A stretch of DNA of 64,000 bases from Pseudomonas subflava (GCF_023823685.1 NZ_JAMXBF010000015.1:51444-115443), one strand, 5' to 3'. Shown: positions 1-8,948, counted from the stretch's first letter. Numbers and translations: made by a program. The notes: a model not told the origin generated them from the sequence alone.

Positions 1-728
1 AGGATGTCCAGGTATTCCGGCCTGCCGCCGAGGCCCGGCCACTGCAGGCCGGCGAGCATGTCCCATGCCTGAAACTGGGACAGCCGATAGCGTTCGGCAT
101 CTTCCTGCTCCACCGCGCGATCGCCGCGCGGCACCACGTGGATGACAGGGTCGACCTGAACGAAGCGGGCCCGCGGGTCGACGTCGCGGATCGCCTCGAT
201 GGCGGCGATGCTGGCGCGTACCAGCTGGTGCTTGAGCTCGTCGCCGCGGCCCTGGCCCAGCGGCGCGAAGTAGGCCACCTCGCCGCCGGCCCAGGCCCAG
301 AAGGACATCTCATTGAGCGGCGAGTAGAACGGCACCTGCCCACTCTCCTCTCGCACCAGCCGCGCCGCGGCCGCGGCGAAGCGGGCGAAGCGCTCGACGA
401 ACTGCGGGCGCCAGATATCGATATCATCCGGCCAGCCGTAGTGGCAGAGGTCCCAGATCACCTGCATGCCCGCCTGTTCGGCCGCGCGTAGCTGGGGCAG
501 GAAGCTCGACCAGTCGTAATGGCCGGGCGTGGTCTCGATCAGGTGCCAGCGCAGGCCGTCGCGCGCGCTGCGAATGCCTTGCCGGCGTAGCGCCGAATAG
601 TCCTCGGCAACCCAGCGCTGGTGGCCGGTGCTCTCAATCAGGTCCAGGCGGCGGCCATCCGGGCGACGATGGGTGGAGCACTCGAAACCGCCCATGAAGA
701 AGCTGTCGAAGAGCGCGGGAACATGCAT
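1..728 (-). CDS. Glycoside hydrolase, GH1/beta-glucosidase-like (C-terminus beyond window edge)
   Basis: About 242 residues are visible, beginning MHVPALFDSFFMGGFECSTH; the reading frame is open to base 1, so the gene is cut by the window edge. The start is preceded by a GAGGGG Shine-Dalgarno-like stretch in the 9-bp gap after glf. Motifs fit a TIM-barrel glycosidase of the beta-glucosidase type: PGHYDWSSFLP, then HYGWPDD, then SPLNEMSFWAWAGGE, where NE would supply the general acid/base Glu (GH1 enzymes usually read NEP). The catalytic nucleophile half is outside the window. It is third in the minus-strand order glycosyltransferase, glf, glycosidase, which suggests a role with a galactofuranose-containing glycan; that link is inferred. 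No signal peptide is seen, so it is probably cytoplasmic. Confidence 0.72.
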   Translation of the reverse strand, partial: MHVPALFDSFFMGGFECSTHRRPDGRRLDLIESTGHQRWVAEDYSALRRQGIRSARDGLRWHLIETTPGHYDWSSFLPQLRAAEQAGMQVIWDLCHYGWPDDIDIWRPQFVERFARFAAAAARLVREESGQVPFYSPLNEMSFWAWAGGEVAYFAPLGQGRGDELKHQLVRASIAAIEAIRDVDPRARFVQVDPVIHVVPRGDRAVEQEDAERYRLSQFQAWDMLAGLQWPGLGGRPEYLDI

Positions 729-737
729 CGTCGCCCC

Positions 738-1898
738 TCACCGTGCCAGGCGGGGTTGGTCCGCCGTCTGCGCCTCTTCGATGCGCTGGTACAGCGCCAG
801 CGCCTGCCCCACCACCTGGTCCATGTTGTAGTACTTGTAGGTGCCCAACCGGCCGAGGAAGGTGACTCCCGGCGTCTGGTCAGCCAGGCGCTGATAGCGC
901 TTGTACAGCTCGGCATTTTCCGACCGCGGGATCGGGTAATAGGGGTCGCCCTCGGCCGAGGGGTATTCGTAGGTAATGCTGGTCTTTGGATGCTGCTGGC
1001 CGGTCAGGTGCTTGTATTCGCTGATGCGAGTATAGGGCACCTCCTCGGCCGGATAGTTGACCGTACCCACCGGCTGGAAACGCTCCTGGTCCAGGCTGCG
1101 ATGCTCGAACCTGAGCGAGCGATACGGCAGCCTGCCGAAGCGGTAGTCGAAGTACTCGTCGATCGGCCCGCAGTACACCAGGTGCTCATGAGCCAGCTCA
1201 TCGCGGATCTCGCGATAATCGGTATTGAGCATCACCTTGATGTTGGGGTGGTCGAGCATGCGCTCGAACATCCGCGTGTAACCGTGCAGCGGCATCTGCT
1301 GAAAGGTGTCGGCGAAGTAGCGGTCGTCGGTATTGGTACGGGTCGGCACGCGCGCGGTCACCGACTTGTCCAGCTGCGACGGGTCCAGGCCCCATTGCTT
1401 GCGGGTGTAGCCGCGGAAGAATTTCTCGTACAGTTCGCGGCCGATCTGGTTGACCACCACATCCTCGCTGGTGCGGATGCTCTCCACCGGCTCGGCGCGG
1501 CCGGCCAGATACTCGGCGGCCTGCTCGTCGGTCTGCAGATCCAGCCCGTACAGCGCATTGAGCGTGGTGCGGTTGATCGGGATCGGCACCTGCTGGCCGT
1601 CCACCACGCCCAGCACCCGGTGCTCGTAGGGACGCCAGGCGGTGAAGCGCGACAGGTAGTCGACGATGCGCTGGGAGTTGGTATGGAAGATGTGTGGGCC
1701 GTAGCGGTGGATCAACACACCGGCCTCGTCGTGATAGTCGTAGGCGTTGCCGCCGATGTGCGGTCGGCGGTCCACCAGCAGTACACGCTTGCCCAGACCC
1801 GCGGCCAGGCGTTCCGCGAGCACGCTGCCGGCGAAGCCGGCGCCGACGATCAGGTAATCGAAGCCGCGGGGGCATTGTTCTTGGCTCAACGCAGACAT
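738..1898 (-). CDS. glf: UDP-galactopyranose mutase
   Basis: The 386-residue protein converts UDP-galactopyranose to UDP-galactofuranose using reduced FAD. The N-terminal dinucleotide-binding fold is clear (FDYLIVGAGFAGSVLAERLA, residues about 14-33), followed by the family-typical VDRRPHIGGNAYDYHDEAG and GPHIFHTNSQ segments. The length matches bacterial Glf (about 370-390). The start overlaps the end of the upstream glycosyltransferase gene by 13 bp, and the glycosidase follows after 9 bp, so the three are very probably one operon. Divergent galE can supply UDP-galactose. The product would feed Galf-containing polysaccharide or O-antigen; the actual polymer cannot be told from this window. 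Confidence 0.95.
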   Translation of the reverse strand: MSALSQEQCPRGFDYLIVGAGFAGSVLAERLAAGLGKRVLLVDRRPHIGGNAYDYHDEAGVLIHRYGPHIFHTNSQRIVDYLSRFTAWRPYEHRVLGVVDGQQVPIPINRTTLNALYGLDLQTDEQAAEYLAGRAEPVESIRTSEDVVVNQIGRELYEKFFRGYTRKQWGLDPSQLDKSVTARVPTRTNTDDRYFADTFQQMPLHGYTRMFERMLDHPNIKVMLNTDYREIRDELAHEHLVYCGPIDEYFDYRFGRLPYRSLRFEHRSLDQERFQPVGTVNYPAEEVPYTRISEYKHLTGQQHPKTSITYEYPSAEGDPYYPIPRSENAELYKRYQRLADQTPGVTFLGRLGTYKYYNMDQVVGQALALYQRIEEAQTADQPRLAR

Positions 1899-3073
1899 TC
1901 GATCATCTCCTTCATGCGGGCCTGGGTAAGGTCCCAGGACATATCGCCGAGCACCCGGTCGGCCTCGGCGAGAAAGGTTTCGCGCTCGGCGCCGAGGGCG
2001 AGCGCCCGCTCGCAGGCGGCGACGAACTCCTCGGCCGTGGCGGCGATGAGCACCAGGCCACTGTCGCCGTAGCTGCGCACCACGTCGGCGATGGGCGTGG
2101 ACACCACCGGACAGCCGCCGGCCAGGTATTCCGGCGTCTTGGTCGGGCTGATGAAGCGCGTCGATTCGTTCAGCGCGAAGGGCATCAGCGCCACGTCCCA
2201 GCCGCCCAGGTAGCGCGGCAGCTCGTCGTAGGTGCGGCCGCCCAGATAGTGGATGTTGGACGGGCGCGGCAGCGTGGCCGGGTCGATCTTCACCACCGGG
2301 CCGATCATCACCAGCTGCCAGTCCGGGCGCAGCGCGGCAACCTGCTCGAGCAGCGCCACGTCGAAGCGCTCGTCAATCACGCCGTAGAAGCCCAGGCGCG
2401 GCCGGCCGATGGCCGCCTGATCCGCCGGGTCGTCCTGCTCCTCGCGGGCGCTGGCGAAGTGGCCGATGTCGACGCTGCTGGGAAAGGCATGGGCGTTGTC
2501 GTGCAGGCGGCGCTTGGCCTCCCAGATGCTGTAGCCGCCGGTGAACACCAGGTCGGCACGCGCCAGCAGTTCGCGCTCGCGCTCCACCAGCTCGGGAGGG
2601 GCGCCACGGAAGGCCGAGAGCTCGTCCATGCAGTCGTAAATCACCAGGCTCGGCTGCAGGTGATCGGTGAAGGCCAGGCTCATCGGCGTGTAGTACCAGA
2701 GCAGCAGGTCTTCCACGCCGAGCCGCGCCAGGTAGTCGTCGAGCAACCCGCGCAGCGTTTCGCGCCTGGCGCTCGCGCCCAAGCCCTCCGGCAGGCGCGG
2801 CACCAGCACTTGCACCCCCTCCTCGTCCGGCCGCACCTCCAGCCAGGGCGTGGTCTCGTCGGTGGGCACCGGCTCCTCGAAGAACAGCAGGTTGTACTCG
2901 CGGGCGAAGCGCGACATCAGATGCTGCGGGCGCTGGTAGACGAAGCTCCAGCGCAGATGCGAGAGGCACAGCAGCGTTGGAATGAGCGGGTCAAACACCA
3001 CGGCGGCTTCGCCATCGACCTGCGGGTGGGGGGATTTGCCGATGTCCTGCTGGAAGGGACCTGCCCAGCTCAT
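1886..3073 (-). CDS. Glycosyltransferase, TuaH/GT4-like
   Basis: The start at 3073 (MSWAGPFQQDIGKS) is chosen because GGAGA lies 8 nt upstream; a longer frame to 3184 has no good ribosome site. The 395-residue protein carries LCLSHLRWSFVYQRPQHLMS near residue 35, the opening typical of TuaH-like family 1 glycosyltransferases. The C-terminal Rossmann half includes LGFYGVIDERFD, NIHYLGGRTYDELPRYLGGWDVALMPF and SPTKTPEYLAGGCPVVSTP, i.e. the nucleotide-sugar-binding glycosyltransferase-1 domain. No membrane segment is seen. It overlaps glf by 13 bp, so transfer of galactofuranose or another residue of the same glycan is a reasonable inference; donor and acceptor are unknown. Confidence 0.85.
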   Translation of the reverse strand: MSWAGPFQQDIGKSPHPQVDGEAAVVFDPLIPTLLCLSHLRWSFVYQRPQHLMSRFAREYNLLFFEEPVPTDETTPWLEVRPDEEGVQVLVPRLPEGLGASARRETLRGLLDDYLARLGVEDLLLWYYTPMSLAFTDHLQPSLVIYDCMDELSAFRGAPPELVERERELLARADLVFTGGYSIWEAKRRLHDNAHAFPSSVDIGHFASAREEQDDPADQAAIGRPRLGFYGVIDERFDVALLEQVAALRPDWQLVMIGPVVKIDPATLPRPSNIHYLGGRTYDELPRYLGGWDVALMPFALNESTRFISPTKTPEYLAGGCPVVSTPIADVVRSYGDSGLVLIAATAEEFVAACERALALGAERETFLAEADRVLGDMSWDLTQARMKEMIECLR

Positions 3074-3327
3074 GTTGCCGTCTCCGTGGGTCTGCGAAGC
3101 GGCGTACCAGAGGCTCTGGCACCGCGTTTCGCTGAGAAAGAGGTGATACGGGGAGTGGACGGCATTCCCCTCTCGGCAGTTCAACAGATCGTCGCGCCGG
3201 CCAGCCGAACGCGTTCATCGAAAGGTCTGAACTCTGCCGAGCGCAGCTCCGTCGGTATCTCAGCGACCGCGCTCATCCTCGACGCGCGGCGACCTGGCCG
3301 GACGATCCGCGCTCACTGGAGGTAGGC

Positions 3328-4374
3328 ATGATTTTGGTTACAGGAGGTGCCGGTTACATCGGCTCCCACGCGGTGGTCGCGCTGCTGCAGGCCGGCCAGG
3401 AGGTTGTGGTGCTGGACAACCTGTGCAACAGCTCGCGGGAGTCGTTGACACGGGTGGCACAGATCGCAGGCCGCGCGCCGCGCTTCGTCCACGGCGACAT
3501 CCGCGACCGGGTGCTGCTCGACGAACTCTTCCAGCAGTGGCCGATCACTGCGGTGATGCATTTCGCCGGGCTCAAGGCGGTAGGCGAAAGCGTGCGAGAC
3601 CCGCTGCGCTATTACCAGACCAACGTGGCCGGCAGCATCACCCTGTGCCAGGCGATGGCCGATGCCGGCATCTTCCAGCTGGTGTTCAGCTCCTCCGCCA
3701 CCGTGTACGGCGAGTCGGTCAGCATGCCGATCTGCGAGCGCTGCCCCACGGGCATTCCGACCAACCCCTACGGCCAGTCCAAGCTGATGGCGGAGAACGT
3801 GCTCAAGACCCTGGCCGACTCCGATCACCGCTGGTCCATCGCCCTGCTGCGCTACTTCAACCCGGTCGGCGCCCACGAGTCTGGGTTGATCGGCGAAGAC
3901 CCAAACGGCATCCCCAACAACCTGCTGCCCTACATGCTGCAGGTGGCAGTGGGCCGCCGGCCGTATCTGAACGTCTACGGCGACGACTACCCCACCCCCG
4001 ACGGAACCGGGGTGCGCGACTACATCCACGTGCTCGACCTGGTCGATGGGCACCTGCGGGCGCTGGAGCGACTGGCGCTCGGCGGCGGCGTTGCGGTGTG
4101 GAACCTCGGAACCGGCCGCGGCTGTTCGGTGCTGGAGATGGTCCGCGCGCTGGAAGGCGTGACCGGCCGCGCGCTGCCGTTCCGCGTGGTGGCACGCCGC
4201 TCCGGCGACATCGCCCAGTGCTGGGCCGACCCGACCAAGGCCGAGCGCGAACTGCGATGGCGCGCCACCCGCGACCTGCGCGCCATGCTGGAGGACGCCT
4301 GGCGCTGGCAGCGACTGAACCCCCATGGCTACCAAGGCGACGTCGAAAAGGCCGCCGCCGCGCTGGCCAGCTGA
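3328..4374 (+). CDS. galE: UDP-glucose 4-epimerase
   Basis: The enzyme interconverts UDP-glucose and UDP-galactose with tightly bound NAD. The extended SDR signature TGGAGYIGSH starts at residue 5, followed by DNLCNSSRESL, the HFAGLKAVGES segment, the catalytic SSSATVYG and the YGQSK (YxxxK) motif; RYFNPVGAH and DGTGVRDYIHVLDLVDGH are also GalE-specific. Length of 348 is normal. TGGAGGTAGGC lies just before the ATG, a strong ribosome site. It is transcribed divergently from the glycosyltransferase-glf unit across a 254-bp gap (3074-3327) that must hold both promoters. Functionally it provides the substrate of Glf. Confidence 0.95.
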   Translation: MILVTGGAGYIGSHAVVALLQAGQEVVVLDNLCNSSRESLTRVAQIAGRAPRFVHGDIRDRVLLDELFQQWPITAVMHFAGLKAVGESVRDPLRYYQTNVAGSITLCQAMADAGIFQLVFSSSATVYGESVSMPICERCPTGIPTNPYGQSKLMAENVLKTLADSDHRWSIALLRYFNPVGAHESGLIGEDPNGIPNNLLPYMLQVAVGRRPYLNVYGDDYPTPDGTGVRDYIHVLDLVDGHLRALERLALGGGVAVWNLGTGRGCSVLEMVRALEGVTGRALPFRVVARRSGDIAQCWADPTKAERELRWRATRDLRAMLEDAWRWQRLNPHGYQGDVEKAAAALAS

Positions 4375-4443
4375 GTTCGCCGAGGTAAAAGACAGCCGGC
4401 GCAATGACCCGGCGCGTGACCCTTGAACGGCGTGGAGGCATGC

Positions 4444-4674
4444 ATGTTGCGCTATCACGTCGAATCCCATCCCGAGCGAGGCTGGGTACTGCGGGAGGAT
4501 GGCAAGACCGAGATCCTCAGGTTCGCGGCCAGCCTGGAAACCCTGTACCGGCTGGTGCCGAAGTATTTCGGCCAGCAGCCGGCCTTGGTGCTGTACCACA
4601 GCGTCGACGGCTCGGTGGTCGAACGCAGGATTTACCCGCGGACGTGCGATCCAGCCGCGTCCGAGGGCTATTAG
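4444..4674 (+). CDS. Small hypothetical protein (76 aa)
   Basis: The product begins MLRYHVESHPERGWVLREDG and contains LYRLVPKYFGQQPALVLYHS. The start at 4444 has GGAGG about 7 nt upstream; an in-frame ATG at 4423 lacks a ribosome site. No signal peptide, membrane segment or known domain is recognised. It sits 69 bp after galE and 42 bp before the M42-type peptidase on the same strand, so it could be co-transcribed with either. Base composition is like the neighbours. Function unknown. Confidence 0.6.
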   Translation: MLRYHVESHPERGWVLREDGKTEILRFAASLETLYRLVPKYFGQQPALVLYHSVDGSVVERRIYPRTCDPAASEGY

Positions 4675-4716
4675 GCAGGGTCGAGTCCGTCTCGGTCCGG
4701 CGCCCGGAGGAGCCCC

Positions 4717-5793
4717 ATGGAAAAGCCCGCAAACGGAATCGGCAATCGCCTGCTCGAGGACCTCTTGATGGCCCGTGGCCCCGGCGGCCAGGAGAACGAG
4801 GTCCGCGCCGTCTGTCATGCCGAGCTGGTCAAGCACTGCGACGGCGTCTGGACGGATGCCGCCGGCAACCTGATCGGGCTCATCCGCAGCCCCTTGCGGG
4901 ACAGCGGCATCTCGTCCCTCGAGAGCATGCGGATCATGGCGCACCTCGACGAGATCGCCATGATCGTGAAGCGCGTCGAACCCAACGGCACGCTTCGCGT
5001 GGTGGCCCTCGGCGGGGCGAACCCGGCGAATTTCGGTATGTGCCCGGTCGACATCATGGCCGAGGGCGCGTCGCTGCCAGGTGTGCTGTCGTTCGGCTCG
5101 ATGCATGCGACGGGCGAGTCGCCCCAGGGCAACGACGTGCAGACGGGGGCGGTGAAATGGCAGGACGTGCATGTCATCACCCGGCTGAGCGCGGAGGCGC
5201 TGATCCGCGCCGGCGTGCGGCCCGGCACCCGAGTGGTGCTGTCGCGCCACTGGCGAGCCCCCTGGCGGGTGAACGACGCCATCGCCGCGCATTTCCTCGA
5301 CGACCGCGCACCGGTGGCGGCCACCCTCGAGGCCGCTGCGCTGGTGGCCAGCCGCAAGCAGGAGCTGCGCTGCGATGCCTACTTCGTGTTCACCACCATG
5401 GAAGAGGAGTCCAACGCCGGCGCCATGTACGCGGCGCGTACCCTGCCGGGCAATGTCACGGTCGCGGTGGAAGTAGGGCCGGTGCTGGATGAGTACGGCA
5501 CCGAGCTGCGGGTCGACCCCATCGTCAGCACCGGCGATCTGAAGGCCTACTACACCCGTGGCGTCGCCGAGCAGCTGCAGCGTGCGGCCGAGCGCTGCGG
5601 CTACGCCCCTCAGGTCGCCCTGCTGCTGGACTTTGCCTCGGACGCCAGCGCCGTGCTGGCCAGCGGCGCCTCCGCCCAGGCCGGCTGCCTGGCCATTCCG
5701 ACCGAGAACACCCACGGCTACGAAGTGGTGCTGGTCGATGGCATCACCGCCTGCGCGCGCACGTTGGCGCAGTATCTGGTCGACGCCGAGTAG
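4717..5793 (+). CDS. M42-family metallopeptidase (glutamyl aminopeptidase/endoglucanase M-like)
   Basis: The 358-residue protein shows the two-metal site of M42 peptidases: H76 and D78 in IMAHLDEIAM, the bridging Asp in HFLDDRAPVAATLEA, the catalytic EE pair in FTTMEEESNAGAM, a further ligand near VAVEVGPV, and the C-terminal His in PTENTHGYE. The second Gly of the usual EEVG motif is missing (EEES), as is common in divergent members. The start follows GGAGGAGCCCC, a strong ribosome site. It is probably a cytoplasmic aminopeptidase or acylpeptide hydrolase. One M42 subfamily belongs to the NAGGN osmoprotectant locus, but no NAGGN synthesis gene is visible here, so that assignment is not made. 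Confidence 0.8.
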   Translation: MEKPANGIGNRLLEDLLMARGPGGQENEVRAVCHAELVKHCDGVWTDAAGNLIGLIRSPLRDSGISSLESMRIMAHLDEIAMIVKRVEPNGTLRVVALGGANPANFGMCPVDIMAEGASLPGVLSFGSMHATGESPQGNDVQTGAVKWQDVHVITRLSAEALIRAGVRPGTRVVLSRHWRAPWRVNDAIAAHFLDDRAPVAATLEAAALVASRKQELRCDAYFVFTTMEEESNAGAMYAARTLPGNVTVAVEVGPVLDEYGTELRVDPIVSTGDLKAYYTRGVAEQLQRAAERCGYAPQVALLLDFASDASAVLASGASAQAGCLAIPTENTHGYEVVLVDGITACARTLAQYLVDAE

Positions 5794-5956
5794 TTCGCGA
5801 CGCGCCGCACGTCGAGCGGGAACAGCTCCGCAGCCACTCCTGCGGCGACGCCGAAGGAGCCCTATCGGGCAGTGCGAATCCAGGCCTCGGATTTTTCTGC
5901 GGTTTTTGCCGAGCGACTGTGTAGAATCCCGCGCCCGAAAATCAGGAGACAACACG

Positions 5957-6277
5957 TTGGTCATTCATTACTTCGCGTCCCCCGAGAACGTGGCATGCGG
6001 GCGCAGCGGCTCCAGCCTGAACGGTACCCAGGATCTGGCCGAGGTTTCGTGCAAGCTCTGCCTTCGCTCGGTGGAGAAGAACGCTACCGCGCCGGTACGC
6101 AAGACGCCCAGCCTGGCCGAGCTGAGGGCCGCTGCCAAGGCGGAGAAAGCTGCTGCGGCCCTTGAGCAGGCCAAGCCCTCCTCGGTCGATCCCCGACTCG
6201 AATGGCAGCGCCGCCTCGAGCAGCTGCCCGGTCGCAATCGCCTGCCGCGCGGCAAATCCCGGCAGTTGTTCATCTAA
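5957..6277 (+). CDS. Conserved small hypothetical protein, TTG start
   Basis: The start is placed at a TTG codon preceded by AGGAG at proper spacing, giving a 106-residue protein (MVIHYFASPENVACGRSGSS). The N-terminal half has three cysteines (VACG and CKLC), possibly a small metal-binding knuckle; the middle is a charged Ala/Lys/Glu-rich helix (LAELRAAAKAEKAAAALEQ) and the C-terminus is basic (RNRLPRGKSRQLFI). It has the look of a nucleic-acid- or ribosome-associated small protein, but no family is recognised. It stands alone between the M42 peptidase and a convergent small membrane protein. An ATG start is not available in this frame. Confidence 0.65.
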   Translation: MVIHYFASPENVACGRSGSSLNGTQDLAEVSCKLCLRSVEKNATAPVRKTPSLAELRAAAKAEKAAAALEQAKPSSVDPRLEWQRRLEQLPGRNRLPRGKSRQLFI

Positions 6278-6343
6278 TAAGCCTCGCGACAGGGCGTTCG
6301 GGCGTACGCCTCGAACGCTCGCCGCACGCAGCGACGCGGGCGT

Positions 6344-6700
6344 TCACACCTGCCGGGGACGGGCATGGGTCTCATGCCCCATCGGCGTGGTGTCGGGCAG
6401 TTCGCGCTGCATCTCGAAGTCGGCGCTGTGCACCTCCGAGTCCAGCGGCATGTGGGCATAACGTGCCTTGTCCGCCGGCTCGGGCAGCGGATGCTCGTGC
6501 AGCGCCTCCTTCAGCGCGCAATGGCCGGCGACGCCGCGTGCGAGCAGCAGGCCGCCGGCGGCCGCGCCCAGCAGCCCCAGCAGGCCGCCGCGGCGCAGCC
6601 CGAAGCCGATCAGCGCCAGTCCGCCGCCCACCGAAGCGCCGCGCTCCCAACCCTGCACATTCATCGAAGGGCCTTTCGGCCAGGAACCGATACCTTTCAT
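6344..6700 (-). CDS. Small membrane protein, DUF2892-like
   Basis: The ATG at 6700 has AGAGG 6 nt upstream and is preferred to the GTG two codons earlier. The 118-residue product starts MKGIGSWPKG, has NVQGWERGASVGGGLALIGFG and a Gly/Leu-rich hydrophobic hairpin (about residues 30-58, LGLLGAAAGGLLLARGVAGHC), the pattern of DUF2892/YgaP-type inner-membrane proteins, then a hydrophilic tail rich in His and Glu. Function unknown. It converges on the preceding + strand gene and is divergent from dusA. Confidence 0.65.
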   Translation of the reverse strand: MKGIGSWPKGPSMNVQGWERGASVGGGLALIGFGLRRGGLLGLLGAAAGGLLLARGVAGHCALKEALHEHPLPEPADKARYAHMPLDSEVHSADFEMQRELPDTTPMGHETHARPRQV

Positions 6701-6933
6701 GCTCACCTCTCATCCGGGATTCGAGATAGGTGACCGACACGGCGCCGGGACGTTCGCCCTATCTCGCACGGCGCCGTCCATTCCGCCCTGTCTCGACAAC
6801 GAGATATCGCTCATGGCGGACGAGCGATAAAATCGCCCCATTGCATCGAAGGGAGCGGCTCGCGGCGCATCGGCTATCGCGCCGGCATCGCGTCTCGACT
6901 CCCGACTCACTTTTCGGATCGCTCAGATTTCTC

Positions 6934-7935
6934 ATGAAGCACGAACATAACGACTCAACCACACGCCCGCTTTCGCGCAGATTCAGCGTGGCCCCGATGA
7001 TGGACTGGACCGACCGTCATTGCCGGTACTTTCTGCGTCAGCTGTCCAGCCAGGCGCTGCTCTACACCGAGATGGTCACCACCGGTGCGCTGCTGCATGG
7101 CGACGCCGGTCGCTTCCTGCGCTACCACGACTGCGAGCACCCGCTGGCCCTGCAATTAGGCGGCAGCACCCCGGCCGACCTCGCAGCCTGCGCGCGCATG
7201 GCCCAGGAGCACGGCTACGACGAGGTCAACCTGAACGTCGGCTGCCCCAGCGACCGGGTGCAGAACAACATGATCGGCGCCTGCCTGATGGCCCACCCCC
7301 GACTGGTCGCCGACTGCGTGAAGGCCATGCAGGACGCGGTGAGCATTCCGGTGACGGTGAAGCACCGCATCGGCATCAACGGCCGCGACAGCTACGCCGA
7401 GCTGTGCGAATTCGTCGGCACGGTGCGCGAGGCCGGTTGCACCAGCTTCACCGTGCACGCGCGCATCGCCATTCTCGAAGGCCTTTCGCCCAAGGAGAAC
7501 CGCGAGATCCCGCCGCTGCGCTATGACGTGGCCGCGCAGCTCAAGCGTGATTTCCCCGAGCTGGAGATCATCCTCAACGGCGGCATCAAGACTCTGGCGG
7601 AGTGCCAGGCGCATCTGACGACCTTCGACGGCGTGATGCTCGGCCGCGAGGCGTACCACAATCCCTACTTGCTGGCGCAGGTCGACCAGCAGCTGTTCGG
7701 CCTGGATACGCCGGTGATCAGCCGCGCCGAGGCACTGACCCGCATGCGCCCCTACATCGAGCGCCACCTGGCCGAGGGCGGCGCCATGCACCACATCACC
7801 CGCCATGTGCTGGGGCTGGCCCAGGGCTTCCCGGGTGCCCGCCGCTTCCGCCAGCTGCTGTCGGTGGACGTGCACAAGACTCAGGTGCCGCTGGCACTGC
7901 TCGACCAGGCCATCGAACTGCTCGCCGGCCACTGA
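6934..7935 (+). CDS. dusA: tRNA-dihydrouridine(20/20a) synthase
   Basis: The FMN-dependent enzyme reduces U20/U20a in the D-loop of tRNA. The 333-residue protein carries RRFSVAPMMDWTDRHCRYFLR near the N-terminus, EVNLNVGCPSDRVQ with the catalytic Cys, VKHRIGINGRDSY, FTVHARIAILEGLSPKENR, and ILNGGIKTL for FMN phosphate binding; the last two are DusA-specific. The start at ATG 6934 (MKHEHNDSTTRPLSRRF) has only a weak ribosome site. An A/T-rich GATAAAAT at 6826-6833 may be part of its promoter. It is followed after 75 bp by tal, the order also known from P. aeruginosa. Confidence 0.93.
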   Translation: MKHEHNDSTTRPLSRRFSVAPMMDWTDRHCRYFLRQLSSQALLYTEMVTTGALLHGDAGRFLRYHDCEHPLALQLGGSTPADLAACARMAQEHGYDEVNLNVGCPSDRVQNNMIGACLMAHPRLVADCVKAMQDAVSIPVTVKHRIGINGRDSYAELCEFVGTVREAGCTSFTVHARIAILEGLSPKENREIPPLRYDVAAQLKRDFPELEIILNGGIKTLAECQAHLTTFDGVMLGREAYHNPYLLAQVDQQLFGLDTPVISRAEALTRMRPYIERHLAEGGAMHHITRHVLGLAQGFPGARRFRQLLSVDVHKTQVPLALLDQAIELLAGH

Positions 7936-8010
7936 AAAGCCCGCGCCAGACGTTGAAGCGGCCCGCGCGGCTCGGGTAAGGTCGAGGCAGGTAAAAGACA
8001 GGGCCTCGTC

Positions 8011-8934
8011 ATGACTTCCAAGCTGGACCAACTCAAGCAGTTCACCACCGTGGTCGCCGACACCGGCGACCTGGACGCCATCAGCCGGCTCAAGCCGGTG
8101 GACGCCACCACCAACCCTTCCCTCCTGCTCAAGGCCGCCGCGCTACCGCGCTATGCCGAGCTGCTGGACCAGGCCGTGAACGGCTGCGACGGCGACCTTG
8201 GCCTGGCCTGCGACCGCTTCGGCGTGGCGGTCGGCCAGGAAATTCTCAAGGTGATTCCGGGGCGCATCTCCACCGAGGTGGACGCCCGCCTGTCCTTCGA
8301 TACCCAGGCCACCCTGCGCCGCGCCGAACGTATCGTCGACCTGTACGACCGGGCCGGCATTGGCCGCGAGCGCGTGCTGATCAAGATCGCCTCGACCTGG
8401 GAAGGCATCCGCGCCGCCGAGCAGCTGGAGAAGGCCGGCGTCCAGACCAACCTGACGCTGCTGTTCTCCTTCGCCCAGGCCGTGGCCTGCGCCGAGGCCG
8501 GCGTGTTCCTCATCTCCCCCTTCGTCGGCCGGATCTACGACTGGTACAAGAAGGCCGAGGGCCGCGACTTCGTCGGTGCCGAGGACCCGGGCGTGAAATC
8601 CGTGTCGCGCATCTACCAGTACTACAAGGCCAACGGCTACCCGACGGTGGTGATGGGCGCGAGCTTCCGCAACCTCGGCCAGATCGAACAGCTGGCCGGT
8701 TGCGATCGCCTGACCATCAGCCCCGACCTGCTGCAGCAACTGGCCGACGACCAGGGCGAACTGCCGCGCCTGCTGAACGCCGGCACCGGCGAGCCGCGTC
8801 AGACACTGGACGAAAGCGCCTTCCGCTGGGCCCTGAACGAGGATGCCATGGCCACCGAGAAACTGGCCGAAGGCATCCGCCTGTTCGCCCGCGACCAGGA
8901 GAAGCTGGAGGCGCTACTGGCCGCTCGGCGCTGA
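8011..8934 (+). CDS. tal: Transaldolase
   Basis: The pentose-phosphate enzyme transfers the dihydroxyacetone unit from sedoheptulose-7-P to glyceraldehyde-3-P. The 307-residue protein matches the TalB class: MTSKLDQLKQFTTVVADTGD, VDATTNPSLLLKAA, and the Schiff-base region RVLIKIASTWEGIRAAEQLE with the catalytic Lys, then NLTLLFSFAQAVACAEAG and ISPFVGRIYDWY. The ribosome site is weak. The gene ends 17 bp before a strong rho-independent terminator. Confidence 0.96.
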   Translation: MTSKLDQLKQFTTVVADTGDLDAISRLKPVDATTNPSLLLKAAALPRYAELLDQAVNGCDGDLGLACDRFGVAVGQEILKVIPGRISTEVDARLSFDTQATLRRAERIVDLYDRAGIGRERVLIKIASTWEGIRAAEQLEKAGVQTNLTLLFSFAQAVACAEAGVFLISPFVGRIYDWYKKAEGRDFVGAEDPGVKSVSRIYQYYKANGYPTVVMGASFRNLGQIEQLAGCDRLTISPDLLQQLADDQGELPRLLNAGTGEPRQTLDESAFRWALNEDAMATEKLAEGIRLFARDQEKLEALLAARR

Positions 8935-8948
8935 TCCCGGCGCAAACG

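Noticed and set aside
4717..5793. NAGGN osmoprotectant peptidase
   Set aside because: An M42 fold alone is not enough; no NAGGN synthetase or acetyltransferase genes are in the window.
3313..5964. An 883-codon open frame on the minus strand across galE and the M42 gene
   Set aside because: It is a mirror frame of GC-rich codons. Its translation is His/Gln/Ala-rich with no domain, while the + strand frames give full GalE and M42 motifs.
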